43,941 bases of DNA. It comes from Xenococcus sp. PCC 7305 (GTDB taxonomy: Bacteria; Cyanobacteriota; Cyanobacteriia; Cyanobacteriales; Xenococcaceae). The position numbers and the translations under genes are program-made. The DNA lies in assembly GCF_000332055.1 (NCBI RefSeq), contig NZ_ALVZ01000185.1, positions 1 through 43,941 of the forward strand, read 5' to 3'. How positions within the stretch are numbered: position 1 is the stretch's first letter; each line of letters begins with the position of its first letter. The notes below the pieces were generated by a model. The model did no database searches. It saw only the letters and a program-made list of their open reading frames with translations, and had not been told where the DNA came from. Positions 32,652 to 43,549 of the stretch are shown piece after piece.

Positions 32652-35600
32652 ATGACAGAATCCAATATTTATTATCGAGAAGTATCAGGCCAGAAGAAGA
32701 GCGATAGACAGAAATTAACAGGCTCAGAAGACTTGTCTTCTTCTGATGCAGAGGAGGTGGAAGCAGAAGAAGTTCATTTTGAGCAAGCATTTGCTTACAA
32801 AAAAAATTTAAAATGGATAAATGCCTTACAGGTAGGGGAAGCAGAACTTCAGATTGACTCAGAGAACATCAAGCCGAATGTTTCTTGGCAAGAGATTTTG
32901 GGGCGTTTCGGTAGATTTTCCAATATTGTAATGTCGGGAATATTGGCCTCTGCAGATCGAGTTACCAAGAAATTATCCTCTCAGAAAACTGGGGCTAATG
33001 TTGCGAGAATTTATCTCGAACAGGCAATAATTTATCGGGAAGAGCAAAAATATCCAGAAGCTGTTCAAGCTTGTGACGCGGCGCTGAGGATTGATCCGAA
33101 ACTAGTTGAGGTCTACAAAGTATTAGGTGATATTTGTCAAAAACTAGAGAAGTTTGCGATCGCGGTTAGTTATTATGAACAGGCGATCGCCATGAAGCCA
33201 GATTTTTCTGAAGCCTATGCCAATCTCGCAGATCTTTATGCTCAACAAAGTAATTGGCAACAAGCCCATAACTATTATCAACAAGCGATCGCGCTCAAGC
33301 CCGATTCTCCTTGGGTATATAAACAATTATCTTTAGTACGCCAAAACTTGCGCCAAGAATCAACAGACTCCCCAAGGTTGGAACAACTTGCGCCTCAAAC
33401 CTCTTCTCAGCAATTGTTAATTTTAGGAGAGCAAGCTTATCAACAAGGAAAATTTCCTCAGGCTTTGCAATATTATCAACAGGTAGTTCAAATTAATCCC
33501 AACTCTCGTCAGGCTTATCAAAGACTCGCCACAATTACCGAATCAATGGGGCTATGGCAGGAATCCACCACTTACTATCGAAAACTACTCCAGCTTGAAG
33601 ACTCGTCAATAAACACCCCCCTCCTACCAGCGAGAAAGCAATTATTTCTCAGAGGACATTCTGCAAAATCTGCTGCTGATTCGAACATAAATTCGGAAAT
33701 AAATAGTTCTGAGAAAATCGCGACTCCAGAAGCGGCGCCGGTAACTAATGGGGCCGAGGAGCAAGTAACTCAAGGTGATTCTTGTGCCAAAAACCAGCAA
33801 TGGCAAGAAGCGATTGTTTACTATCAAAAGGCCTTGGATCTAAATCCCAAATCAGAAGTTGTTTATCTGAAATTAGGAAAGGTTTTAAAGAACGCAGGAG
33901 AACGACAACAGGCTTTGCGTTGCTACCAAGACGGAATTCAGCATAATCCCCGAAGTTACGAATTATATTTCAACCTAGGAATTAGCTTTACCCAACAGAG
34001 TAATTGGCAACAAGCAACTGACTGTTATCGACAAGCGCTTCAGCTCAACCCTGGTTACTGGGAAGCTCTGCATAATTTAGGAAGTGTTTTGGGTTATCAA
34101 GAACTTTGGTCGGAAGCGATTACTGTCTATCGCCAAGCGATCAGACTAAAACCGGATCATCCCTTATCCTACAATGATTTGGGTATCATGTTGCTGCGAA
34201 GCGACAAGCCAGAAGAAGCGATATCTATGTTCAAAAAAGCCATTGCCCTCAGGTCTGATTTTCCTGAAGCATATTGTAATTTTGGGGATGCTTGTGTGCA
34301 AATTGGTCAATGGCGAAAAGCGATCACAGCATATCAGTCGGCGGCAAAAATAAAACCTAATTTACCTGGTTTGTCAAAGAAAATAGCCCATGCTTTGTTC
34401 CGCCAAAGTGAAGAATATAGACAGACAGCTTTGGATAATATTCTTCAAGAAATCAAGAGATCGCCCAAAAATATTACCAATTATTATCAGGCTTTAGAGA
34501 TTGATAAGAACAATCCAGAACTTTACTTAGGATTAGCAAATGCTCTGATGGCGGCGGAAAAACCCGATGAGGCGATCGCAGCTTATCAAAAAGCAGTGCA
34601 ACTAGAGCCGAAAAATGTCGAAGCCACAATTCGCTTAACTAATGCTCTAATGGCGAAATATCCAGAGACGGATGTTAACAAAATAGTGGAACGTTTCCTC
34701 ACTTCTCCAGGAATAGCCACCGTTACTACGGAAAAAGAGCCTACAGCAAAAGTGACCACCACAACAATTGCCGATCGCCCAAAGATTTCTGCGATTTTAA
34801 ATCTTCCTCATAGTGATCGCCCTACAATATCAATTATTATCCCTGTCTACAATAAACTAGACTATACTCTGCAATGTCTCTCTTCGTTAGTAAAGCATAT
34901 TCACCAAGATACTCTAGTTGAAGTGATTGCCATCAACGATTGCTCTGGGGACCATACTCAAGCAACCCTAGAGCAGTTAACAGGTCTAACTTTAATCAAC
35001 AACGCTCAAAACCTCGGTTTTATCCATTCTTGTAACAAAGCAGCCAAGATTGCTAAGGGAGAATATCTCTACTTCCTGAATAATGATACGGAAATTCGAC
35101 CCAAAGCGCTCGAAAGTTTGCTAGAAGTGCTTCAAGCGGATCCAAAAGTGGGAGCCGTCGGCTCCAAACTCATTTATCCTAAAGGTTCGCTCCAAGAAGC
35201 AGGCGGGATTATTTGGCAGGATGCTGCGGGCTGGAATTATGGCAGAAAGCAAAATCCTTTTGACCCTCAATATAATTATCTGCGAGAAGTAGATTACTGC
35301 TCGGGAGCTAGCCTAATGGTTAAAAAAGAAATTTTTGAGTCCTTAGGTGGGTTTGATTCCGAATTTGCCCCTGCCTACTATGAAGACACCGATCTTTGCT
35401 TTAGGATTCGCCATAATTTAGGCTTAAAAGTTCTTTACCAACCCAAGTCGGAAGTTATTCACCACGAAGGTATTAGCTCAGGAAATTCTACCGATAGTGG
35501 GGTTAAGCAATATCAAATAGTTAACTCCAAAAAATTCCATCTAAAATGGCAGTCGGTTCTCGAAACTAAACAATATTTACCCAATCGGGGAATTGCCAAT

Positions 35601-36746
35601 ATCCCTGGGGCAGCCAGAAAATATCAAGGACAAAAAACAATTTTAGTAATAGATAGCTATGTGCCATGCTATGACAAGGACTCTGGCTCTCGTAGACTAT
35701 TCGGATTGCTAAAAATCTTCAAAGAGTTAAATTATCACGTGATTTTTGCTGCGGAGAATGGGTTCAAAGAAGAGCCCTATGTAAGCTTATTGCAAAATTT
35801 ACAGATTGAGCTGATCTATACCCAGGAAGGTTATGGTACTCCCATTGAGGAACAAATAGCAGAAAGATTATCCTTTGTCGATATTGCCTGGATCGCTCAT
35901 CCTGAGAATTACGAAAAATACGCATCTCTGATTCGCCAGCATGACCAGATTAAACTTGTCTACGACACTATTGACTTACATTACCTAAGACTAAAACGAG
36001 CTCAAAAACTGTTATCCGACTCGCCCAGTATTGAGGATATCAGGCAATGGATCAGAATGCAGTCGCGGGAATTGCAAGCCGCTCATGAAGCTGATTTGAC
36101 AGTCACTATTTCCACAGTAGAACAAGACATTTTGCAACAACAACAGGTGGGTGATTTAGCAGTTATTCCTAATGTGCATCTTCCCTATACTGGTGAAATA
36201 CCTGGTTTCCCAGAAAGGAAAGGTTTGCTCTTTATCGGCAGTTATAATCATCCGCCAAACATTGATGCTGTAGTCTGGTTATCTCAAGAGATTATGCCTT
36301 TAGTCTGGGAAAAATTACCAGAATTAACTGTAACTCTACTAGGCACTAATCCCACGGAAGAAGTCACTGCTTTAGCTCGTGACCCTAGAGTGACCGTACC
36401 TGGTCATCTCGTGGATGTGACACCTTATTTTCTAACCCATCGGGTGTTTGTGGCACCTCTTAGATATGGTGCAGGGATGAAAGGCAAAATTGGACATAGT
36501 TTGGAATATGGATTGCCGATTGTGGCTACTAGTATTGGTATCGAAGGCATGAATTTAAACCATGAAACCCATGTTTTAGAGGCGAATCAAGCAGCAGAGT
36601 TTGCAACACAAATTATTCGGCTTTATCAGGAAGAAGAGTTATGGCATCAATTGGCTATTAATAGTAAACAAGCGATCAAGCCTTATGACCCGCAAGTAAT
36701 TAAGCAGAAGTTAAATGACATTCTCAAACGATTGATTGGAAAGTAA
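32652..36746 (+). CDS. Giant TPR-GT2-GT4 glycosyltransferase
   Basis: Multidomain protein of 1364 residues. Residues ~115-315 and ~365-665 contain many TPR units, often with A-I-x-x-Y-x-x-A-I-x-L-x-P endings. A GT2 (GT-A fold) domain spans ~724-956: [11 protein letters not shown] at its start, the metal-binding F-L-N-N-D-T-E-I, and [11 protein letters not shown], as in rhamnosyltransferase-like enzymes. A GT4-like (GT-B) domain follows at ~990-1364 with [21 protein letters not shown] and E-Y-G-L-P-I-V-A-T. No transmembrane helix is seen. Two catalytic domains in one chain suggest it adds two sugars in turn, with the TPR array as scaffold. The product is inferred to be a surface glycan. Confidence 0.92.
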   Translation: MTESNIYYREVSGQKKSDRQKLTGSEDLSSSDAEEVEAEEVHFEQAFAYKKNLKWINALQVGEAELQIDSENIKPNVSWQEILGRFGRFSNIVMSGILASADRVTKKLSSQKTGANVARIYLEQAIIYREEQKYPEAVQACDAALRIDPKLVEVYKVLGDICQKLEKFAIAVSYYEQAIAMKPDFSEAYANLADLYAQQSNWQQAHNYYQQAIALKPDSPWVYKQLSLVRQNLRQESTDSPRLEQLAPQTSSQQLLILGEQAYQQGKFPQALQYYQQVVQINPNSRQAYQRLATITESMGLWQESTTYYRKLLQLEDSSINTPLLPARKQLFLRGHSAKSAADSNINSEINSSEKIATPEAAPVTNGAEEQVTQGDSCAKNQQWQEAIVYYQKALDLNPKSEVVYLKLGKVLKNAGERQQALRCYQDGIQHNPRSYELYFNLGISFTQQSNWQQATDCYRQALQLNPGYWEALHNLGSVLGYQELWSEAITVYRQAIRLKPDHPLSYNDLGIMLLRSDKPEEAISMFKKAIALRSDFPEAYCNFGDACVQIGQWRKAITAYQSAAKIKPNLPGLSKKIAHALFRQSEEYRQTALDNILQEIKRSPKNITNYYQALEIDKNNPELYLGLANALMAAEKPDEAIAAYQKAVQLEPKNVEATIRLTNALMAKYPETDVNKIVERFLTSPGIATVTTEKEPTAKVTTTTIADRPKISAILNLPHSDRPTISIIIPVYNKLDYTLQCLSSLVKHIHQDTLVEVIAINDCSGDHTQATLEQLTGLTLINNAQNLGFIHSCNKAAKIAKGEYLYFLNNDTEIRPKALESLLEVLQADPKVGAVGSKLIYPKGSLQEAGGIIWQDAAGWNYGRKQNPFDPQYNYLREVDYCSGASLMVKKEIFESLGGFDSEFAPAYYEDTDLCFRIRHNLGLKVLYQPKSEVIHHEGISSGNSTDSGVKQYQIVNSKKFHLKWQSVLETKQYLPNRGIANIPGAARKYQGQKTILVIDSYVPCYDKDSGSRRLFGLLKIFKELNYHVIFAAENGFKEEPYVSLLQNLQIELIYTQEGYGTPIEEQIAERLSFVDIAWIAHPENYEKYASLIRQHDQIKLVYDTIDLHYLRLKRAQKLLSDSPSIEDIRQWIRMQSRELQAAHEADLTVTISTVEQDILQQQQVGDLAVIPNVHLPYTGEIPGFPERKGLLFIGSYNHPPNIDAVVWLSQEIMPLVWEKLPELTVTLLGTNPTEEVTALARDPRVTVPGHLVDVTPYFLTHRVFVAPLRYGAGMKGKIGHSLEYGLPIVATSIGIEGMNLNHETHVLEANQAAEFATQIIRLYQEEELWHQLAINSKQAIKPYDPQVIKQKLNDILKRLIGK

Positions 36747-36789
36747 AAGTATCTAGTATTTTATACAGCTTACTAACTATTATAAAACA

Positions 36790-39700
36790 ATGATATCATC
36801 AGAAAGAAAGAAAATTGCAATTACCAAATCTGGGGAAAAAGACAATCTTTATCGTACAGATTGGTTGATAAGTCAGGCAAATATTCAAGAAAAAGAGGGT
36901 AAAATAGAAGAGGCGATCGCATTTTACTTAGAAGCTATTGAATTAGATAAAAATCAACCTGCTTTGGTTTATGAAAACGCTATTATTTTACTAGAAAAGG
37001 TTAATGAGATAGATAAAGGTTTGCACTTGGGGGAGCAAGCATTAATAATCCACCCTAAATCTGATCGGATTCATCAAACTATCGAAGTTATTTATGAGAA
37101 ACAACAGAATTTGTCTGCAAACATTAATGGTCAAGAAAATAAAGAAAAAATAGATGATTTACATACTCAAGCAGTAGTAAAACATAAAGCAGGAAAAATA
37201 GAAGAAGCGATCGAGATTTATTTGAAATTAATTGAATTAGATGAGAATCAATTTTCTTGGATATATAGCAATGCGATTACCTTACTCTGCCAACTTAAGC
37301 TTATAGATAAAGGCTTGGAATTAGGAGGCAAAGCTTTAAAGATGTATCCTGATTCTGATGAAATACATAGATCTCTAGGATTAGTTTATAAAGGTCAAGA
37401 TAATGAATCTAAATCTGTTGAACATTATCAAACAGCTATTCGCTTGAATCCTCAGCAACCTGATTGGCTATATTGTAATTTAGCTAATCAATTGATGGAA
37501 TGTTCTAAAGTTAGCCAAGCTCTCAAAGTAATTCAAGCTGGAATACATCAACATCCTAAAAGTTATATTTTGTATTATTGCTTAGGTGAAGCTTTTATCA
37601 AACAGGGAGATCTGGATCAAGCGCTTAAGGTATTCAAGGATACTCGTTGTTTAAACCCAGATTCAGATGATGTAAAAAATAAGTTAAATGAGGTCGTTTC
37701 ATTGAAAAGCTATCATTCGATTCAGTCAAGTGATAATTTAGCTCAAGTTATTAATTTAGACCAGACAGAAGAAATAGATAAAGAATTAGACGAACAAGAA
37801 AACTTATTATGCGGATATACTGAAAATAATTTTGGCGATTATAATGATGTGAGTGATACATTTTTTGGGGAAATACTTTGTATATCTGGAAATCAAATTA
37901 TAGGCTGGATTGCTGATGAAAATTTTGCCAAAAAAAATATTACTGTTAAACTGCTGATTAATGGCCTAGAGATCAATAGTTGTCAAGCTAATTTATCTAA
38001 AAAGCACTTCAAAGAAAAATATATTAAAAATATAAAAATAAATTCCAATAAACATTGCTTTTTTTGCCTGCAAATTCCCGATATTATTTTAAATAATGAC
38101 GGATTACATCATATTCAAATACTCTGCCCTGACAATACCATATTAGCTGATATAGATAATTATTTTTTATCGGCACAAGGAAATATTGACTTACTAAGCA
38201 ATGATCGAATTGCTGGCTGGATTACTGATGACAATCAAGATTATTCACTAGAATTGGATTTATATATAGATGGAACAAAAAAACAATCTTTTTTTGCAGA
38301 CATAGAACGTAACGATGTTAATTTTGGACTGCGTTGTGGATTTGACATTCATTTTCCGAGTGCCATTTATTCCGGACAGCAGGTAGAGTTGACTCTTAAG
38401 AATTCTAAAATCCCTATCTTAGATACTCCCAAGCAGGTAATTACTGCTATTGGTAGCATAAATATATTACACAAGCTTAATCAAGCCACTAAAAATAATT
38501 TAATTAATTTCAGTGAACAAGAAAAACAATGGGTAAACTATCAACTGATCCCAAAACTTATTGCGCAGTTTAGGGTTGCATCTAAATCCAGTGATCAGGC
38601 TATCGTCAACTATCCCCTAAATCAAGTTTTTTCAATTTATCAACAGTTAGTTAAAACAGACAAGATAGTAAATGTAGTTGTGCCTGTATACAAAAACTAT
38701 CAAGTTACTAAGCTCTGCCTAGAAAGTATCATTAAATCTAGAAAAGAAAACAAAATACCCTTTAACATTCATGTCATAGATGATTGCAGTCCAGATCCGC
38801 AAATTAGCATTTACCTGAAAGACATTGCTCAACAAGGCTTAATTCAATTGTTAATTAATCAAGATAATCTAGGTTTTGTCCGTAGTGTCAACAAGGGGAT
38901 GAAAATGAATTCAGATCGTGACGTGATACTCCTCAATTCTGATGCGATTGTTAACGGAAACTGGATAGATAGACTTAGGGACTTGTCTTATTCTCAAGAA
39001 AACATTGCTTCAGTTACTCCAATTAGCAATCATGCTTCCATTTTTAGTTATCCATTTTTTGCGAGAGAAATAGGAGAATTGCCCAATGATACATCTTTAG
39101 AGGAGCTAGACGGATTTTGTAAAGCCATTAATCAGGGAGTACAAGTGGAGGTTCCTTCTGTTCATGGTTTTTGCTGTTATTTGAAGCAACGCGCATTGAG
39201 TGAGGTTGGCTTGTTTGATGAACAAAAATGGGAGAAGGGTTATGGAGAGGAGGTTGATTGGTCTCGAAGAGCTATGTTGCTTGGTTGGAAGCATGTAGCT
39301 GCGCCAGGAATATTTGTCCATCATGTCGGTAGTCAATCTTTTACCGAACGTAAACATAACGCGATCGCCAGGGCCCAAAAAATCCTTTCTTCCGACTATC
39401 CAGAATATGATGCAGAGATTCAAGACTTTGTTACTAATGATTCTTTAGCTCCATATCGGAGAAGAATTGATATGGCAAGGCTTAAAAAAAGAGCTCCTAA
39501 ATACTTCTTGTTTATCTCGCATGACTTTGGTGGCGGAACTAAAAAATATCTCGCTGACTTGAGTAGTCGTCTAGCAGAAGAAGGTTATCAAACTATTTGC
39601 TTGGCACCAGATCAACGTAATTGGACTAAGCTATTTTCACTAAAAGGAATTCAATTTCACTCTAGGTATAAGTTAAGAGATCAATCTGATTTTAATGCTT

Positions 39701-40710
39701 TAATTAAAGACCTCAAATCTATAAACGTAGTTCACGTACATATCAACAGCACTATTGGTTTTAATCAGGAAAGTATCCTATGGCAAATACCAGAAAAACT
39801 CAGTTTAGCTTTTGATGTTACCATTCATGACTATCAATTTATTTGTCCCAGAATTAATCTAACAACTGTTCTAAATAAATACTGTGGGGAACCATCAGCA
39901 GAAGCTTGTGATCTATGCATTACTAAAAACAATACATACAATGATCCAAGTTTAAGTAATCTTTATCGTGAACTGGGTTCAGTAGCTCAATGGCGCAATT
40001 ATTATCTAGAGAAAATCAAAAAAGCTCGTAAAGTTTTTGCTCCTACTTATGACGTAAAAGAGAGAATTATTCGCTATTTTCCTGAGGTAAAAATTGACGT
40101 GAAATACCATCCAGAGTTGGATACAGAATTTACATTGCAAAGTTATAATTCGCAAAGTAAAAGTTCTTTGCCTTTTCGTGTAGCATTGATTGGAGCAATT
40201 TCCGATATCAAAGGGTATCAGATTTTACAAGAATGTGCGTCCTATGCAATAAATTTCAATATTCCTCTTGAATTTGTAGTTTTTGGTTATACAAAGGATG
40301 ATGCTTTACTACTTGAAGAATACCCAAATATCCATATTATGGGGATCTTTAAAAATTTAGATGATTTAAAAGAAAAATTGAGCACTTATCCTTGTGATAT
40401 CGTAGCTTTTCTGAGTATTTGGCCAGAAACTTATTCTTATACTCTAAGTGAAGCTTTATCACTAAGTTTAATTCCTATGGGATTGAATATAGGAGCTATT
40501 GGGGAAAGAATCAAGAATATACCTGGCGGAGTTGTTTTGCAACCATATTTACCACCTAAAAAAATTGTCATTAAGATGATTGAATTGTGCCAGTTTGCTC
40601 GAAAGAATAGATTAATTTGCAATTCCAAAGAAAGCTACAATTATAAAAGTATAATAGATGATTACTATCAACTAAATAAAACTAAATTATCAGTTATTAC
40701 CAATGAATAA
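36790..40710 (+). CDS. Giant TPR-beta-sandwich-GT2-GT4 glycosyltransferase
   Basis: A 1306-residue protein parallel in plan to its neighbour but different in detail. TPR units fill ~15-310. Residues ~357-550 hold two copies of a beta-rich module, each with a G-W-I-x-D-x-N centre, a hydrophobic strand, then L-x-I-N/D-G; similar modules occur beside GT2 domains in other surface-glycan enzymes. A GT2 domain lies at ~627-853 (V-V-V-P-V-Y-K-N-Y, D-D-C-S-P, L-L-N-S-D-A-I, then E-V-D-W-S-R-R). A GT4-like domain runs from ~900 to ~1285 (H-D-F-G-G-G-T near its start, Y-S-Y-T-L-S-E-A-L-S-L near its end) with a Cys pair in C-G-E-P-S-A-E-A-C-D-L-C. It starts 43 bases after the previous gene, so cotranscription is likely. 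Confidence 0.9.
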   Translation: MISSERKKIAITKSGEKDNLYRTDWLISQANIQEKEGKIEEAIAFYLEAIELDKNQPALVYENAIILLEKVNEIDKGLHLGEQALIIHPKSDRIHQTIEVIYEKQQNLSANINGQENKEKIDDLHTQAVVKHKAGKIEEAIEIYLKLIELDENQFSWIYSNAITLLCQLKLIDKGLELGGKALKMYPDSDEIHRSLGLVYKGQDNESKSVEHYQTAIRLNPQQPDWLYCNLANQLMECSKVSQALKVIQAGIHQHPKSYILYYCLGEAFIKQGDLDQALKVFKDTRCLNPDSDDVKNKLNEVVSLKSYHSIQSSDNLAQVINLDQTEEIDKELDEQENLLCGYTENNFGDYNDVSDTFFGEILCISGNQIIGWIADENFAKKNITVKLLINGLEINSCQANLSKKHFKEKYIKNIKINSNKHCFFCLQIPDIILNNDGLHHIQILCPDNTILADIDNYFLSAQGNIDLLSNDRIAGWITDDNQDYSLELDLYIDGTKKQSFFADIERNDVNFGLRCGFDIHFPSAIYSGQQVELTLKNSKIPILDTPKQVITAIGSINILHKLNQATKNNLINFSEQEKQWVNYQLIPKLIAQFRVASKSSDQAIVNYPLNQVFSIYQQLVKTDKIVNVVVPVYKNYQVTKLCLESIIKSRKENKIPFNIHVIDDCSPDPQISIYLKDIAQQGLIQLLINQDNLGFVRSVNKGMKMNSDRDVILLNSDAIVNGNWIDRLRDLSYSQENIASVTPISNHASIFSYPFFAREIGELPNDTSLEELDGFCKAINQGVQVEVPSVHGFCCYLKQRALSEVGLFDEQKWEKGYGEEVDWSRRAMLLGWKHVAAPGIFVHHVGSQSFTERKHNAIARAQKILSSDYPEYDAEIQDFVTNDSLAPYRRRIDMARLKKRAPKYFLFISHDFGGGTKKYLADLSSRLAEEGYQTICLAPDQRNWTKLFSLKGIQFHSRYKLRDQSDFNALIKDLKSINVVHVHINSTIGFNQESILWQIPEKLSLAFDVTIHDYQFICPRINLTTVLNKYCGEPSAEACDLCITKNNTYNDPSLSNLYRELGSVAQWRNYYLEKIKKARKVFAPTYDVKERIIRYFPEVKIDVKYHPELDTEFTLQSYNSQSKSSLPFRVALIGAISDIKGYQILQECASYAINFNIPLEFVVFGYTKDDALLLEEYPNIHIMGIFKNLDDLKEKLSTYPCDIVAFLSIWPETYSYTLSEALSLSLIPMGLNIGAIGERIKNIPGGVVLQPYLPPKKIVIKMIELCQFARKNRLICNSKESYNYKSIIDDYYQLNKTKLSVITNE

Positions 40711-40823
40711 TCCTATTTAGTCTTGATTGATTTATTAATAACAAGAATGTCCAATTTAATTAATCATTGTGCTTCGTAAGCAAAAGCTATTAGTCAACTA
40801 TTAGTAAACTTTTGGTACTAAAA

Positions 40824-42251
40824 ATGAAAACAGAGAAAAAAAACTACGAAACTTGTTTTTCAGATCGCCTATCAATAATAAATGAGTTTTCTCAAGAGGA
40901 CACAGGTAAATTGAAGATTTATCTTCAGTCTTTATTTGAGAAACAGGGGTTGAATCAGGAATATGCTGATTTTACCAATTTTGTCAAAAACCCTAAATTC
41001 TTTAATATTCTAGGAGACTTTTGTAACGGGAATCAATATTATCAAAAAGCAATTCTCTATTATAAAAAAGCTTTAGATATTGATCCAAGAAATTACTGGG
41101 CAAATCTTCATATTGCTAATATATACAGCAAATATGTTTATAACAATAAAGCTTCGGAATTAAATAAAAAACGCCATATTTTAATAGACGAAATCATTAA
41201 TATTTACGATTATTTAATTGCTATAACTGTCAAAAATAAAACTAATTTGAGCATAAAAGAAGAGTATTGTCTAAGAAATGCAAGCTATTTCTTTGATTAT
41301 ATTTCTAAGTATAGTAGAGCAATGCTTTTAAAGAGATTATTGGCAGAAAGTGGGAGGCTCATTTCTGCTGATAAATATACTTATAAGCCGATCAATCCCC
41401 TTGATAATCAAGCAGGTGTTAAAATGAATCCATTTTACGAAAAATTTTCCTTGGTTTTAGAAGACAAGACAATGGTGAATAACTATAGGTATCAATATGC
41501 TGAGAAAAAGCATAAGCTTAACTCTTATTTAATTGCTATTACTCCTAGATCTGGTAGTTCTTGGTTAACAGAATTAATTTATAAGACACAATTAGCTGGT
41601 AATCCTGAAGAATGGTTTAATCAAGAAAATTTAGATGGCATTTTAGATCTGTATCCATGTAAAAGCATTCATGATTATCTAAAATGTATTAAGATATCCC
41701 ACTCTACAAGTAATAATGTTTTTGGGTTAGAAGCTAGTTTTTTTCAACTGAAGCCAGTGTTAGAAACAATGTCTTTGGAACAAATATTTTGTCCTAATTT
41801 TAAGTCTATTTATCTAACTAGAGATGATTTCATTAAGCAGGGCATATCGCTATATAAAGCGGTTGCTTCTACTTATTACCATACCAGTCAAAACATAGAA
41901 AAAGTCAAAAATGTTGACTATGATAGTAGTAAAATAAAATACTGGATTTTGCATATATTGCATCAGGAATTTTTCTGGGAACAATTGTTTAAAGAAAATA
42001 GAATTAAGCCACTAAGAATTACATACGAAAAACTGGTTAAAAATTCTGAATTATGGGTGAAAAACATTTTATCTCATATTGAAGTAAAGCAAGCTGAATT
42101 CAATCTTCCCGTTCAAACTGAACACCAAAAGCTCTCTAACAACAAAAGCGAGGAAATGTATGAACAATTTCAACGAGAAAATAAGGATTTTATTGAATCT
42201 TGTAAGCAATTTAGAAACACAAAAAATATTTTAGAAATTAAATATATTTAA
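40824..42251 (+). CDS. TPR-Stf0 sulfotransferase
   Basis: Starts at the ATG (M-K-T-E-K-K); a TTG at 40812 is a poorer choice. 475 residues. The N-terminal third has at least one TPR unit (Y-Y-Q-K-A-I-L-Y-Y-K-K-A-L-D-I-D-P-R). Residues from ~235 form a Stf0-type PAPS-dependent sulfotransferase: T-P-R-S-G-S-S-W-L is the 5'-phosphosulfate loop, G-N-P-E-E-W-F the family mark, and I-Y-L-T-R-D-D the 3'-phosphate-binding region. Mycobacterial Stf0 sulfates trehalose. Here the setting among glycosyltransferases suggests a glycan acceptor, which is inference. The gene is visibly AT-rich and lacks HIP1, unlike most of the window. Confidence 0.85.
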   Translation: MKTEKKNYETCFSDRLSIINEFSQEDTGKLKIYLQSLFEKQGLNQEYADFTNFVKNPKFFNILGDFCNGNQYYQKAILYYKKALDIDPRNYWANLHIANIYSKYVYNNKASELNKKRHILIDEIINIYDYLIAITVKNKTNLSIKEEYCLRNASYFFDYISKYSRAMLLKRLLAESGRLISADKYTYKPINPLDNQAGVKMNPFYEKFSLVLEDKTMVNNYRYQYAEKKHKLNSYLIAITPRSGSSWLTELIYKTQLAGNPEEWFNQENLDGILDLYPCKSIHDYLKCIKISHSTSNNVFGLEASFFQLKPVLETMSLEQIFCPNFKSIYLTRDDFIKQGISLYKAVASTYYHTSQNIEKVKNVDYDSSKIKYWILHILHQEFFWEQLFKENRIKPLRITYEKLVKNSELWVKNILSHIEVKQAEFNLPVQTEHQKLSNNKSEEMYEQFQRENKDFIESCKQFRNTKNILEIKYI

Positions 42252-42370
42252 AATATTTTCTGCTAGGTATTGCTAAGCAGAAGAAAGTAACGAAATAAGT
42301 ATTTTGTTAGCTTTGTGATCAATCTATAAGCAGCCAAAATATTATAAATTTACGATTTATTTTGGAAACC

Positions 42371-43360
42371 ATGAAAAAATTATTTCTTCATATTGGACTC
42401 CATAAAACAGGTACTACAACGCTTCAAAGATTTTTACTCAGAAATAGAAGTAATCTTCGTAATTCGGGTTATTTATATCCTCAAATAGGAATTCCAGGTA
42501 AATTAGCAGCTCAGCATAACTTAGGTTGGCTAACGATAAATTCAAAAAAAGCTAATCCTGCTTTTGGAACTTGGAAAGAAGTTCATGAAGAAATAGACAA
42601 TTCAAGTCTCGATAATATCATTATCAGTGCAGAATCCTTTGGATTGGCAAATCGTAAAGCAATAAAGATTCTAAAATCAGAATTGAAATTTTATGATGTA
42701 AAAATCATAGTATATCTTAGAAGACAAGATAGAATATTGGAATCTCAATATATCCAGCATCTTAAAATGGGAATACTCCCGAAAAGTGATTTAGATGACA
42801 TCTTGTTTTTTATAAAAAAAAATAAAGTTAAATATGATTACTATAAATTACTAGAGCCGTGGAAACAAGAATTTGGAATTAGTAATATTATTGTTAGACC
42901 ATTGGAAAAATTTCAAATACCAAGCACTCATTATGATCTATTGAAAATAGTTGGAGTAAATGATTTTAGTCATTTTAATAATGTTGAAAATAAAAATGTC
43001 AAACCAGGAATAAAAGCATTATCAGCATTAAAGATCATCAGTAAAATCTATGAAAGTCAACCACAGAAAAAAAAAGAATGTTTGAGAATAATTGTTAACT
43101 TAGCTGAAAAGTATTGGTCTGAAGAAAAAAAAATTAGCTATCGATTACTTTCTTATTTAGACGCATCTAAAATACTGAATTGGTATAAACAATCTAATCT
43201 AGCTGTTGCACAAGAATATCTTGAGAGAAAAGATGGTGTTTTATTCTATGAACAATTAGAATCCTATAAAAATTATAATTTTGATGTTAAAGATTTGAGT
43301 CAAGAGGAATTATTAGGTTTGATTCAGGTGATTATCGGTACTGAACGGGGAGCAAGTTAG
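42371..43360 (+). CDS. Sulfotransferase-like P-loop protein
   Basis: A 329-residue protein starting at the ATG (M-K-K-L-F-L-H-I-G-L-H-K); a TTG at 42362 is less likely. G-L-H-K-T-G-T-T-T-L-Q (~8-18) is the 5'-phosphosulfate-binding loop of sulfotransferases. I-I-I-S-A-E-S-F and K-I-I-V-Y-L-R-R-Q-D (~113-120) fit the 3'-phosphate site. It belongs to the broad, poorly characterised bacterial sulfotransferase group found in polysaccharide loci and is not close in sequence to the Stf0 protein before it. The acceptor is unknown. Very AT-rich; follows the Stf0 gene by about 120 bases on the same strand. Confidence 0.8.
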   Translation: MKKLFLHIGLHKTGTTTLQRFLLRNRSNLRNSGYLYPQIGIPGKLAAQHNLGWLTINSKKANPAFGTWKEVHEEIDNSSLDNIIISAESFGLANRKAIKILKSELKFYDVKIIVYLRRQDRILESQYIQHLKMGILPKSDLDDILFFIKKNKVKYDYYKLLEPWKQEFGISNIIVRPLEKFQIPSTHYDLLKIVGVNDFSHFNNVENKNVKPGIKALSALKIISKIYESQPQKKKECLRIIVNLAEKYWSEEKKISYRLLSYLDASKILNWYKQSNLAVAQEYLERKDGVLFYEQLESYKNYNFDVKDLSQEELLGLIQVIIGTERGAS

Positions 43361-43549
43361 TTTTGTAAGAACATTTGAACTATGTAGGTGCTTCATTGGA
43401 TAGAACGGGAAGTTATCGATAGTTTAGTACATTTGTTATGAATATCTTTAAAAAATGCTAAAAAAATGGCAAACACTACCTATCAAAAGTTAGGAAGTAA
43501 GCAGTTGCTATTTTAAGGTTAAATCAATATCCATTAACTATTGCCCAAA

